Positions 12,595-25,307 of a stretch of DNA of 64,000 nt are shown in pieces. The DNA is taken from assembly GCA_024138015.1 (NCBI GenBank), contig JAMXBB010000003.1, forward strand, positions 72,094,302 to 72,158,301, in the 5' to 3' direction. Below the pieces are notes generated by a model, which worked only from the letters and a program-made list of their open reading frames with translations, was not told the DNA's origin and ran no database searches. A program made the position numbers and the translations under genes. The stretch is from Lumnitzera littorea. Its lineage: Eukaryota > Streptophyta > Magnoliopsida > Myrtales > Combretaceae. Positions within the stretch are counted from its first letter, which is position 1. Each line of letters opens with the position of its first letter.

Positions 12595-14949
12595 ACACCA
12601 TGCATCATTGACATAACCATTCCATAATTATGTAAAAGAATCTACAAAGGAGTAGGTAGTAATACCCACTCAAATCCTTGTAAACCAAAGATTTAAATTA
12701 GCACAATAATTCATTGAGTTTCCAACTCATAACCACAAGTGTCATACCGTAGAACAAAGAGTAGCTAATTTATTCAAATCAACAAAAATCCACAAAACAT
12801 GCCAAGAAGGAGTCTATCTCCTCAATGAACACATCTTTCCTAAACAAGGCATAACATCACCCAAAAATGGATCACAACAACTTTAGTCATAAAAAAAATA
12901 TAAATATTCGATGCCTTCATCTTCTTTTATGTTATCTACAAATGACTCCTCATAAATAAGGTACACATTCATCCTTATGCTTGAAAAAGAATAAAGAATG
13001 AGCTGAAGACCTGTACGAGTCCATAAACACACACAAATGCCAAGCCCAAAAGATATACATACATATAATGCAAGCTATATCAAGAATAAGAAAACAATAG
13101 ATTAGTTATCTTTAATTTAGGTCAGCAAACATCAAAGGAGTACTCATGAATCCATCACACCATGATCTTTTCCACATACATAGGTGGATATAAACATAAA
13201 TTTTTGTTTAAGCCCTTTAAATCTGCGTCTAAAGTCCCAAGACTATAAAACCTAAAATTCTAGTTGCATCGTCTTATATGTAAGTCCGCTAGGGAAATCT
13301 CACATATGATCAACAGTTACTCTTTTAGGAATCTACCACTATAAGCCCCTAGGGCAAGAGAGTTAAGAACAACCAACAACTAAGTTTAATTAGGTCAAAC
13401 ATAAGTTAGTTTGACTTGCTTACTAAGTCTTAACAAGTACAAGCAAACAATCAAGCAATACATACCTGAGTCGTAAAGCAAATTAACAAGTCCAAATGGG
13501 AATCCAAATAGCAAGATAACTAAGTACTTAGCCAAAGAAGTAACAAGTTCAGCTTAGTTCCTTCTTCTTTTCATTCCTTCATATTATTACAAGATCTGCA
13601 ATCTACTCTAACCCATTGCTTAGTTTTCCTTCAGATTTGATCACACCATCACGGCTATAGACCTCCTTTTTAGAGTAACAAAGTTGGGTAAAGACTTGGC
13701 CAAAGGGGTAAAGGTTGGAAGAACTTAGGAAAATGAAAGGGGTATTCATCAAGGGAGGGCATTCAAATGCTACAAAAGTAGGTGTTTAGACTCTACAAGA
13801 AAACTAACACAAAAAGCTAACATTTAGGGACTGTCCAAATGCTAACAGCTATTCTACAAAAATTGCAAAACAACTCAACATGACTTTAACTCTACACTTC
13901 TCTAAATCTTGAGCTTACTTTAATAAAACTTCAACACTTTACAAAACATGAATTGAAACATGATTTTTAATAATTCCCAACCCTAAATTCCAATCACAAC
14001 TTAGTTACATGAATCAATTTCTCACAACCACACTTCAAAAATTCTTTAATATTAGCTTAACTTCAACCTACAATCCAATTATAGGTAAAACCCTTTAAGG
14101 ACTAGAAAATAAGAGTAGAAGGATGAAAAATTACTTGGAATTGGATGGAACTTCTTATCATCCTAAAAACTAGCTAAACACATCAAAGAGTTACAACTTC
14201 ACTCACAAATTCAGATTACAAAAGGACTATAAGAAAACTTCATTGAAATGAGGCTTTTTCAATAAGGAAATGCTTAGAGATGAAGCTAAGGGGATTATCT
14301 TACCTTAGGGCTTGATTTTGCACAAATTTCCTTACGGTTTAAGTGTTCAAGAGCTCTCCACGACTAGCTTTAGGAAGGGTTTATGAGAAGAAGGAGAAGA
14401 AGGGTTAGAATAAATGGATAGAAGCTTAGGGTTATAGAATGAAAGGGTAACAGTTGAAAATGACGTAAGGTTAGGTTTTAGGAAGTTTTAGAATGCCCAA
14501 AATGTCCTTAGTTTTGAAAAAAAAATTTCTTGACATACTACAAGTTCACCAGCTTGTTTAAAACTTAAATAGGGTTAGCTAACTCAACCCCAAGCGATGA
14601 TTACACCACATCACCTAATACTTACACAATGGCCTCCTCCCTTAGGTTCCTAAGATGGTCTAGTTTCAACCACAACTAAGCATACATTTTATGAATGCTT
14701 ATCATGTCATAAAATACAGTTGGCCCATTAGCCCTTTTTTTTTTTTTTTATTCTTACATCTCTAAAACATAAGTTAGTACAGCTATTTACAAATGAAAGG
14801 AAAATAAAAAACTCAACTAAGAAATAATCAATTAAATAGAGGAAAAGCTTAATCACTTTATTTTTGCAAAATCAAATGCCCAATTAATTTACAGACTTCT
14901 TTCATGGCCAACCCACAAACCATCCTTAGTAGAATTGCTAATTTATCGA
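12595..14949 (-). repeat. Possible decayed LTR-like repeat, unclassified
   Basis: A GGGGTATTACA motif ends near 12595, typical of chromovirus LTR termini. The following 2 kb has the composition of an old LTR, including an AATGCCCAAAATGTCC block near 14490, but no matching second terminus or duplication was found. No coding sequence is seen. The strand is a guess. Confidence 0.22.
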
Positions 14950-17900
14950 GCTAAAAAATCTATTTCTCTCTTTTCTTAACTCAATTTACATTAAGCCTAG
15001 CTTACTCAATATAAACCTCTTGACAAAGCTAAGAAAATGTTTTAATTTATGAAAACGGTTTTAGAAAGGAGATGTTATCGAATCAAAATCGAGAAAAAGT
15101 GAAATCAAGATCCATAGGTGGATAAACCTTAACTGTAACCATTGGTTTACGAGATTTCTAAAAATAGTATAGAAAATAGAAACCAATAATCAAATGGGTT
15201 TGGAGGCTAACTTATTTAAAACCTGAAGGTTTCCATAAAGGAGTCCATGAAATAATTAATTTAGCCATTAATTTTTCTTTTTTCTTTTTTTTTTATTAGA
15301 AAGTAGGCTTTTCAAAATACAAGGGTTTTAAAAAAAATTGGAAAAAGACTTTAAAAAGGAAAAAAATTATTTGTTTAGGTTACCTAAAGTGCCTACCTAC
15401 TCATGAAACAGGATTAAGTCGATATAGTTCTAAATTTAAGAAAACTTTAATTGGTTGGTCGATTTTATTTTTGAAAAATACTTTTCACTTTAATTTCATT
15501 AAATTTTATTAATTTTGAAAAAAAAAAGAGTTTTTGGTCAACTTTTGAAAAATCCTAAAGAAATCCCTAAATTTTGGAAAAGGCTAATTTATTATTTATT
15601 TATTTTGATGAAAAACAATTTTTTTTATTGTATACAAAAGAACTTTATTGAAAAAGAAAATAAAAACACTTTTAGTTTGGAAAGGACCCATTATTCATGC
15701 AAAGTATACTATAAGATGCAAAGAAACAATGTAACAAGCCAAATCATGCAATGGAGTTTACTCAATTCAAAAACAAAAATTTGAACAAAAAGCAATTAGC
15801 TAATTTTTATTTTTCTTAACAATGTCATTATATAAAAACAAGTTTACTTTAATTCCTAAGACCTAAACATGCTAATTGTTTTAATAAAGCTTAATCATGC
15901 CAATTATTCATTAAAGCCTAAACACATAAATTATATTATTCTTTTCTTATTATATTCCTATCATACAAACATACCAATCATTTTATTTAAAATCTAAGCG
16001 TATTAATCAAAAAATCAACAAACATAATATAAAGCAAATGAAAACTAATTAACATATTAACATTAAATATAATATAAAAATGCATTATTCAAGTGAAATC
16101 ATAATCACAAAAGATCAAAATGCATTTTTTTTTTTTTCCAGATTTTTTGAATTTTTTAACTTTTTGAATCAACAAACATCACAACACAAAAAAAAAAAAA
16201 AGAATACTTACCTTGCGCTATCTAAACCATGGTCAATTTGAGGGCATTTAAGCCAGTTCTTAGGGTAGAACCAGTGGCTTTGGACTCTTGAGACATCAAC
16301 CTACATAAGGCCAAAGTCAATTTTAGGAAATCCTGATTTTATCTTCTCTAATTTCTCCAAAAACTTCAACTTAATGTGAACAAACCCTAAAATTACCTAC
16401 AAAAGTTCAAATTCCAATTAGTTAAATCTAACATAAAATTGAATCAAACCACCAACTAGGCATTATTCTAAGATGAATGTAGAATATTCCACTATTTTAT
16501 TCTCTAAATAAGAGAAATCGAAGAGAGAGAGTAGAATTAGCATTATGAGCACCTAAAGAGAGAAAGTAATAATTGCATGTAATTGAGAGCTTTTCAATAC
16601 TTTATATATGTTAAGACAAGAAGGGTCAAATTCCCCCTCAAGAAACTTCCAATTTGGAGAAAGATCCAATCTTTTATAATAATGGCAAGTTCATGTATTT
16701 ATCTTGATTTTTTCAAGTTTAGCCAGAATTCATCACATTTTTGCATGAATTAATAACAAATAAATGCGCACACATGTAATAGAAGATGTCCTTGCATGTT
16801 TTGAGTGATTATGCAAGAATATATTCTAATTTTACCAAACAAAAATCCATTGCAAGATATACAAATGTTAAGTTACTCAATTTTCATTCTTTTATTAACA
16901 AATTTTCATCTTTGAAAATTTAAATACTGGACATTTCCTTATAATAGAATTCGTTATCTTTTCATTAACTATTTTTTTTAATTTTTTATAATAAAAAATG
17001 CAACAAAATTGAGTAGAAATTACCCAGGTACACTTTCCATTTTAACTACATTTCAAAACTTAGAATCTATTGCTTTTGGAGGTTAAGATTCGATAAGGAA
17101 AATTAAATGTTTGAATTAGTCAAACAAAGTGACACATAGCACTAAGCGAAACGTGGCACCTTGTGAGTAGATTACGTGTCACCATGTAGTGTATAATCAC
17201 AAACTACATAGCAACCAATTATTGATGCTACATGGTATAGAATTCTAGGTATCGGTAGCACATCCTATTAGTGATTGTGCCCTAAGCTAATTATTGGATA
17301 TTATCATTATTATATTTTATGAATTAAGAGGCATTCATTATTATATTGTTTACATGTTTACTCTATAATAATATCCTTCAAATAATCATTTAGTCATTCT
17401 AAATGTCTCTAGATGCTCATTAGTGGGATTAATAATGAATTAAATCAAGTATGAGGTTTGATGATAATCATGAGATGTTTATTTGTATAAAGATACAAAT
17501 CAAACTCATAGGTACATGTTAGAGAACTATGTACCAGAATGACCCGTTATGAGGTCACTACATAAATTAATGTCATGAGTGATTTTTACTGTAACGATAT
17601 CATTGTATCCTTAGACCTGAAATCACTATGGATTTCAACGTAAGGAACATTATAATTCAACTCAATCAAATGTTATCTTTAACTAAATAATTATCAAGGT
17701 TGTGATTAGGCACAGTGTGAATCGTGTAAAGGGAGATGAGTAATTATGATGGGATTTGTCTATCTCATTATGAGATAGATATCTCTAGGCCCCTTCTTGA
17801 TAAGTGAAATTGAGAAATGTATGGCCATGCTCAAATGAATTGATAATATGATTAATGTCATTTTTCATATCAGTATACTTGAAGATCTAGAAATGATAAG

Positions 17901-19402
17901 GTTGAACAATGTAGGGGTAACACTATCCACGCCTTATGTTCAATCTAGATATCATGTGAAAAAAGGATTATGACATAAGTTATCGATTAGGTAAAGTTAA
18001 ATTGCCGATCTTCACTTAATTTAGGTAGATATAATGTCTTTCTATAGGCCACTTATTTCTTGTAGGCCCAAAAGGGGTTTTTAGGCCTACGACTAATATT
18101 AAGAAAACTTATAGAGTCATAAGCTATTAGTTTATTTAATTAAACCTAGCAGGAATTATTTATTATTCTTAATGATTTAAGAATAATAAATAATTATGTT
18201 TATTATTTTTGGTGAAAAATAATGAATAATGTATTTAATATTATTAATACCCTTTAATATCTCACCAATTTCATAATATCTTATAAAAGATATTTTCACT
18301 AGTCTCTATTAAGGTTACGCTAACGTTATATCATCAACAGTAGACCTATAGAAAAAGCCTCCAGACCAAAATAGAGAGTGAAGCATGAGAAATTAGGAGT
18401 GTTTCCTACATCTATTTTGGTGCTAACATACTGCAGTCTATTTTGAATGTGTTCGTTCAAGTATGGATACCGTAAAGGGAGCTTGCGAGATCGCAACACC
18501 TACAAATCCAAATCACCAATGCGTCTCAGATTTGCATAAGGTAATAGAACTTCTCTCGTATGAATTTAATTTATTGCATCAATCTACTAACATTTTAGGG
18601 ATTTATTTTTTATTTGACAAAAAAAAAATTCCATTGCAAATAGAGTTTTTCGAATCCCTAAATTCCAACACATCTTAAGGTTAACACATGGTGGTTGGAC
18701 ATTACGCCACGTGTCATCCTAGCTTTTCTTTTTTTTTTTCCTCTTCCCACTTTTACTTACTGTTAATTCTCTATTTCAATTTCCCCTCTTTTTCTTTAAA
18801 CATCCGAAACAAAATCTAACTAATTATCCAACCTTTAGAAAATCATACTACATACTTCAATGAAATATGGAGACTAATAACCATATGCTCCAAATATTTC
18901 AAAAAATTATCCTATTTGACCAAATTAGGATCTCAATTTCTATACACTTTCGGCTTGAATTAATAACTTCAAATGAATATAAATGCTCATTTTAAATCTG
19001 ATTGAGATACAGTTTAAGGCCATGATCTCTTAAAAATATGAATTTTCAAATTATGCAAAACTGAGTTAACCGAACCCAAGTTAGAAAAACTAAAAGGTTT
19101 TGTTTCTTCTTGAAATTCTTAATTCGGTTGAATCACATATGTTTATTTTGACTCTAGAAGTCACTTTTTACCTCAAAAAAAAAAAAATCTACCTTGAACT
19201 AACCTAAATGAATCATCGCACGATACTTTTTATGATTTTTCATTTTTTTTTATTTTTAGGTTTTCCTTTTTCTTTTCCTTTTTTTCTTATTTTTCAATTC
19301 TTTTGTATTTTTGAATTTTTATGAATTTTCTTTTCCTTTTCCAAAAAATAGGTTTCCTAAAATAGAGGTAGACCTAAAGAGGGTAAAAATAGGGTCTCTA
19401 CA
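14950..19402 (+). mobile_element. Family F copy 2, interrupted by a nested LTR
   Basis: The start region (TCTATTTCTC, CTTAACTCAATTTACATTAAGCC) aligns with copies at 8531 and 31021. So do the later blocks CATAGGTGGATAAACCTTAAC, GGCTAACTTATTTAAAACC and GTGCCTACCTACTCATGAAAC. The end AATAGGGTCTCTACA at 19402 resembles the end of copy 1. Flanks ATCGA (14945-14949) and ACCGA (19403-19407) differ at one base and may be the old target duplication. Removing the nested element at 17266-18670 leaves about 3.05 kb, longer than copy 1, so further insertions or length variation exist. No coding sequence is seen. Confidence 0.6.
17266..18670 (+). mobile_element. Nested solo LTR or LTR-like element, 1.4 kb
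   Basis: The block from TATTAGTGATTGTGCCCTAAG to AATTCCAACA is flanked by CATCC (17261-17265) and CATCT (18671-18675). This fits a 5-bp duplication with one change. If the first bases were TG and mutated to TA, the element has LTR form. The GTGCCCTAAG start, the TACTGCAGTC...GAGCTTGCGAGATCGCAACACC segment and the CCAACA end are features I associate with a dispersed plant LTR family. I cannot assign it to copia or gypsy because no coding sequence is present. Confidence 0.6.
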
Positions 19403-19407
19403 ACCGA

Positions 19408-21659
19408 TGAGAAATCATGAGATCTTCACTATTGAAACAAACTTCATCTTAACTCAATATTAGACTATTAGTAATTAAGCAAGAGCTAAACATAATGTAT
19501 TCTATTTTCCACAACTTCAAAATCAATATGCATGCAAAAAGTATGAAAATTAATAACCAATAACTATACTTACTAATATTGGAATGCAAATCAAGTAATA
19601 AAGCTCTTAGGTTTTGTAGCTTACCATTTTGCAGTATGAAATCATAAAGGAATGTCCTTTCATCGAGTAGATATGAGGTACCAAATTTAAGCTTCTTCCT
19701 ATCGAACACCTAATTCCTCATTTAATTTTTCTTAGGTTATACGTTTTAGTAAGAGAGTAGTTTCTTTTAATTCTCCCTCCATTTTTTTTTTCCAAGCGAC
19801 TAATATAATCGGTAAAAGGTAAATTTTAATGTAAGCTTGGTGTCATGTCCATAGTTCTTCTAAATTAATTTATTGTCCAGTTGATTTATCCCTTCGATTT
19901 GCTGTAAAAATTCTACACCTAATCCAACCCCATTAGACCAATAGGAAAACAACTTGGTAGAATTTATGTGTTTAATTCTCATGTTGCTACACATCATCCT
20001 ATAAAACTATTTGTAATTTCCAGTGAATTGGCTACTAATTTCCTAGATGTTTACTTGCTTACAGGATAGAGTCATACTTGTCAACTTGATTTTAGGCTTA
20101 TTTGATTAAATGTAATTACGACAAGTCTAATATAAACGTCTTGTAAAAAATTTAGCTACAGATCAAGTTCTGTACCTTGTAATTGTAAGAGTTAATAATT
20201 GACTTCATTTCGGTGTGCTTCACCTTATGGTAGTTATAACTTCCCTACATCTAAGGATTAGAGTAAATTTGATAGTTTACTTTGTTGTTATTAAAATATA
20301 GTAATTTTTGAAGTACATATTACCTACGTTTAGTAATATATGCTAACATGTGTATTTACTTCAATTATTATGTGAATATGTTTGTATGTGTTATAGTCTA
20401 TATGTTTACTCAAGATCGGACGGAGAACCATATCATTGTGTTGGGGTTAGGGTTTAGCAAGTGGCGGATCTAACATGTTCCAGATAATATTAGAATTTTT
20501 ATTAAAAAAATTTGTGTATTATTACAATTATAGTGCATATTGCATATATAACAATTTCATCTAGAAATTTACAAGCGACATTTCCTAACATTCAATAGGA
20601 GCAAATTTTAAACTTAGCTATGAAATAATTAAAAGTCTAAGTGTACTTCGAATAAGTGTACTTCGAAAAAGATCGTTGGAATAAAATTTTTACCATTTTA
20701 TAGAGTATATATATTAATTGAAATTTAACTATCAATCATTTGGAAAATATAATATATAAACTTGTATAAATTTTACTATCCACAAAAATATATAATAAAA
20801 AGTTATACTTATAAAACTCACAAGTAAGATAAAAAGAATGACACAATAATAACATAAAAATGAGTATTATATAATAAATGATTATTTTATAACATTGTTC
20901 AATTAGTAATTCTACGAGAAAAAAAATTTTTTTTTAATGCAAGTAATAAGAGAATTAGTTGTTAATTATACCAATTAATTTTAATGATATTAATTCTAAA
21001 AAGAAATTAACAGTACATCAAATAATATCACTGTTACTATTTAAGAATATTTTTTGTAATAATACTGAAAAACTTGTAGCAATGACTATATGATTATTAC
21101 TTATGTTATTGTTATAAAAAAGATAAAAACCAATGAGAATTTATTTAATTTATCATTATTCTTTTATAAGAGAAATTTAATTTTATTATTCATATAAAAA
21201 AATTAAAAAAGAATGAAAAGTATTTATTTAGAGACAAACAATAACTGCAACTTGAAAAAGTAAAATGGTTTTGATGGGAATTGAACACATGACCTTAGCT
21301 TTTCAAAATAAAACACTTAACCACTTATTCATGTCTACCATTACAATGGTCTTTGCTCTTTAAAAAATATATGTAAGACTTTTTTTTTTTTTTCTTTTTT
21401 TGATAAATTCAATTAATTAATTTTTCTTAGTGCAACCATGATCCCTTTCGACCCCCCTTTAGATTCGTTCATGTATATACTCAATGAGTACACCAACTCC
21501 TTAGATATCATTTCATTTTACTAACTATGTTGCTCAAATTATTCATCTCTAAGGGCTTACTATATCTAGGAACTCAAATTTTAAGTTTCCGATAAATATT
21601 GTGCAATATCGATATAAGTTTAATTAAATTAAATATTTTATATACTTCTATTTGGAAAA
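19408..21659. other. AT-rich intergenic DNA
   Basis: No gene is recognised. AAGTGTACTTCGAA occurs twice within about 40 bases near 20638-20665. A tRNA-like stretch occurs on the minus strand near 21259-21345 (see findings). Otherwise featureless apart from homopolymer runs. Confidence 0.5.
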
Positions 21660-21915
21660 TAAACTTTATTAGAACTCTTCTTTTACTTTTTATGACCTCA
21701 TATTAAAAATTTATTCTATTTCAAGAATATTTGTTGAAAACCCTAAATCTACTATTTCCGAGCAACTATGATCACATTACGTGATAGTTCTTGTGAATCA
21801 TGTTACCCATGAACACTTTATTTCCTCACTTCTCCATTCATATTTTTTAAATTTCATGTTTATTATGGATGTGTTGCCATTTCGAGTCTTCAATAGTTGG
21901 TCGAAAGCTGAGGTC
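21660..21915 (+). repeat. Dispersed repeat, copy 1
   Basis: It shares an ordered series of blocks with 40270-40480: AGAACTCTTCTTTTA, ATTAAAAATTTATTC, AAAACCCTAA, ACTTTATTTCCT, TTTCATGTTTATTA and GGTCGAAG. The family is not identified. Confidence 0.6.
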
Positions 21916-22011
21916 TCACTTTTCATCTCCTTTACAAAATGTTATGTCCTTGAAATTTTCACATTTTTTAACAATAGAGTTTCATTCTCATCATTGCATT
22001 TTAGTTGTACA

Positions 22012-25000
22012 TGTCATAACCCAAGGGTGTTTAAGTTGTGGCAATACTGTCGTGTACTACAGAAAGATCCAAGACCAATACCACTACTAATCAAAGACCT
22101 TCATCGCACTACATAAGGCATCCTCACAACCGTTACTTTTATTGGGGATGCTCATATAAAGTAATATCTAAGCATAATTTAAGAGTCTAAACATTAATAA
22201 TAGGTAACATAGAGCTTGGGGATACACAATATTCCCTTAAAATAGGTCATACAGCCATAACTAAACGGTTAGTAATCTAAGCTACTACAAATCCTTAAAA
22301 GATAAAATAGATACTCAAAAGTCCAAATATATATTGAATGTCTACTCATGCTCTCATCTTTCCTATGACAAACCCAAAGCTATTGGCATTAACCTCAAGT
22401 ATCCTGCAACCTAGCTCTAACCAAAAAACATGCTGTAACAACAAACTATAAGGGGCTAAGTGATAACTACTTACTAAATAACCTCCTTATCCTATAAATA
22501 AGCAATTTATAAACAAGTTAATTAAATACGCCTATGCAATGCAAATAAGCATATAAAATGCACACATCATACATAGCCTATCAACAACTGTGTAAAACAC
22601 GATAGTATACCCAACATTACCTAGGTTGGGAAGTATTTAGGCACATTAGGTCTACATCTATCATTCAAATCAATGTCATTTTCTCTTGGTAAACCTAAAG
22701 CAGTGGATACAGTTCAGCCTCAAGTAGAGAGTAACACTCCCGAAAGCTAAGTAGATCCCAAAGGTTGAGGTAAAAAAATATCATATGAATATGCCGTACA
22801 TACAACAACAATATAACATAAATTTAGATCTAACATGCATGATCTCCTACTTTACTATATAGTGCCGATGCCCTTTTATAGTAATGTAGAAACATGTAAT
22901 GCATGATCGGTTCATATTAAGTTCGAATAATTATTATTTTGATTTACAGGTGACCAACCAAAATAAATGACAGATACTCTAGAGCCCTATCTACTAATGC
23001 ATAAACCAATTCTCAATTTTGATACATTATGGTATTTTGGCATACAAGTACAACCACTATAGGCACATACAAGTACCCCAATTCCCTAAGCATAACCATT
23101 TTCATAGATATAATTAATTAGTGCTCTACACTACAAACAAATACAAGATAAGACTAAGGTTGATATACTCACTCAACCATGGCATCTAACAGTCCTAGTA
23201 ATTCTTGGTCAAGTCAATCCCTAGGTCCACGTCAATTGAAGATTATAAATAGAGTAGGTAAGTATTATGTTAAAAACTACATAGTTGTTCCTTCTCATCC
23301 TAAACATTTTGTTTTTACTGTTTTTGAATTTTGGTCATAACTTCTTTGTTTTAAGTCCATTTTTAATGATCTTGTAGTTGTTTTTCATTACTTTTTAGTG
23401 TTCTTTCATTTGATGAGATCTTTTTTAGGTCTTTAGACTTGTAAGAATTTGACTTGGGCCAAACAAGTTTGTTGGTCAATGGTGTTAGTTTGACACCCTT
23501 AAGCTTAAGGCCTAGTTTTAGGCTATGGGCTTAATCTTAGTTATTAGGCCTTACACTTGACATTTTGGGCTTTTTCTTAAGTATTTTAAGTTTAAATTTC
23601 TATCCAAATTACATAGCTCCTAATTTGAGCTTTAATGTTACTCTTGTGGCCTATAGGCCTAAATAGGCCCTTTGTACTAATTTAAGGCCTTAACTTACTA
23701 AGGGGCCTAGAGAGGATGTCTTAAATGGTGTTAGGACTTATTAAGCCTTTTTTATTTTATTTTATGAGCCTTTTAATTTAGAGATCAAATCTATTCACTA
23801 AGTTATTAGGTCCTAGTCTTAGATCTTCTAAGGGCTTTTGGGCTTATCTTGCATTTTACCGTCTTAAGCTCAATTCCACTTATCATTTTAGGCTTAAGTC
23901 CACTAAATTTGGTCCATTTTTATTAAGGTTTCAAATTTGGTTCTTTTCATTAATGGGGTTCTTGATACCATTTTTAAGTCTCTAATTATCAGTTAGTTTA
24001 AGTCACAACTCACCATTACCTTACTTAGCTTAGTTTATCACATCATAAATCATACTTAACACTAATTGATCATGTTATTACCTTAATTAATCAAAATTTC
24101 TAGATTAGTAGGCCTTCTAATAGTAATGACCAAGACAGCTTTTCTAGGACTTCTACTACACTTTTATCATATCACCTATTCTAGTGCATTTCCTTGATCT
24201 AAATCACATTTTTACTCATTATAGGTTGGTATTATCACCTGATATGATGAAAACAAGATGGTGGCATCACAAGAAGGTAGCAGCATGCTTTGAAAAGCAA
24301 GATCATTGGGTTTTTCTTGTTCATTTGTTACTATAACTTAATAATTACTTCACTACATTTTGATGCTACTACTTAAATCCTTAAGCTTAATTCTTAGATT
24401 ATTTTAACTTACTCTACATTATACTACTCTAAAACTCTAGAATATACATGCACATGTATGTGTATGTGTCCAAAATGTGAAGAACTTTCATGACTCTTAA
24501 GGAAAAACAAAAGGAAACAAAGCTAGATAACTTACCGGAGTTAAGACGTGGTGGTTCCTTTTTTGAACTATGTACCGTAAGCTAATAAAGGCAGTAGAGT
24601 ATATGTCTATGTGTTGGCTACGAAGGGGGATGTACGAAGGTGAAGTGGTGGTTGGAGGTTTGGTGGAGTGATGGTGAGGGTAGAGTAGTCAGTGGTGTGG
24701 TGTTGATGGGTGGTCGAAAGAGAGTGTTTTGAGGTAAGGTTTTGAAATGATTTTTTAGAGAGAGTTTTAAGGTGTTTATGAGGAATGAAATGAGATGGAA
24801 AAATGAAAAGAAATGACATAAGGGATGGGGGTAGCCAGTGTATAAGTGAAGGAGAGAGAGTGGACAAGGTCAAACTATTTTAGGAAGGCAGTATATGGTC
24901 CTAATATGTACCATTGTACCTTCCTTGCTTTTTCCCAAATTAGATAGGATTTTGTCTCCCAAAAGGATAATTGTCCTTTAATACCATAACTAATCCTTTT

Positions 25001-25300
25001 GTCTTTTTGTCCTTAATTGTGTTTATCTTATTATTATTAATTAAGATGTAATGAAGGTTGGTTAAGGATTAGGGTGTAATTAAAGTAATTAATCATAATG
25101 GAGTTCAACTAAACACATTAGGTATAATTAAGGGAATTTTAGGGTTCAATTACATTTTATTATTTTAATTTAATTGATTGGAGTGCCCTACAGGTACTCC
25201 TAAGGTTTCCTTAGGGTTTTAAGTCCATTTATAATTATCAAATCGCATACGTATTTGAAACTTAGGGTTTTAGGTGATTGAAGTTATCACGACCTAAACA
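22012..25300 (-). mobile_element. Solo LTR A of a long-LTR gypsy family
   Basis: The left edge is TGTCATAACCC at 22012 and the right edge GACCTAAACA at 25300. Flanks GTACA (22007-22011) and GTACC (25301-25305) differ at one base. The reverse complement of about 22960-24300 aligns block by block with the plus-strand LTR at 34776-36221, whose 3' end is fixed by a primer-binding site. A is therefore a minus-strand LTR of the same family, 3.29 kb, without internal domains. The stretch 24600-24860 is strongly G-rich on the plus strand. Ends are supported by form and duplication, not by a database match. Confidence 0.6.
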
Positions 25301-25307
25301 GTACCTT

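Noticed and set aside
15515..15784. 89-codon open frame inside family F copy 2
   Set aside because: A/T-driven K/N/F composition and position in LTR DNA; not seen in the other F copies.
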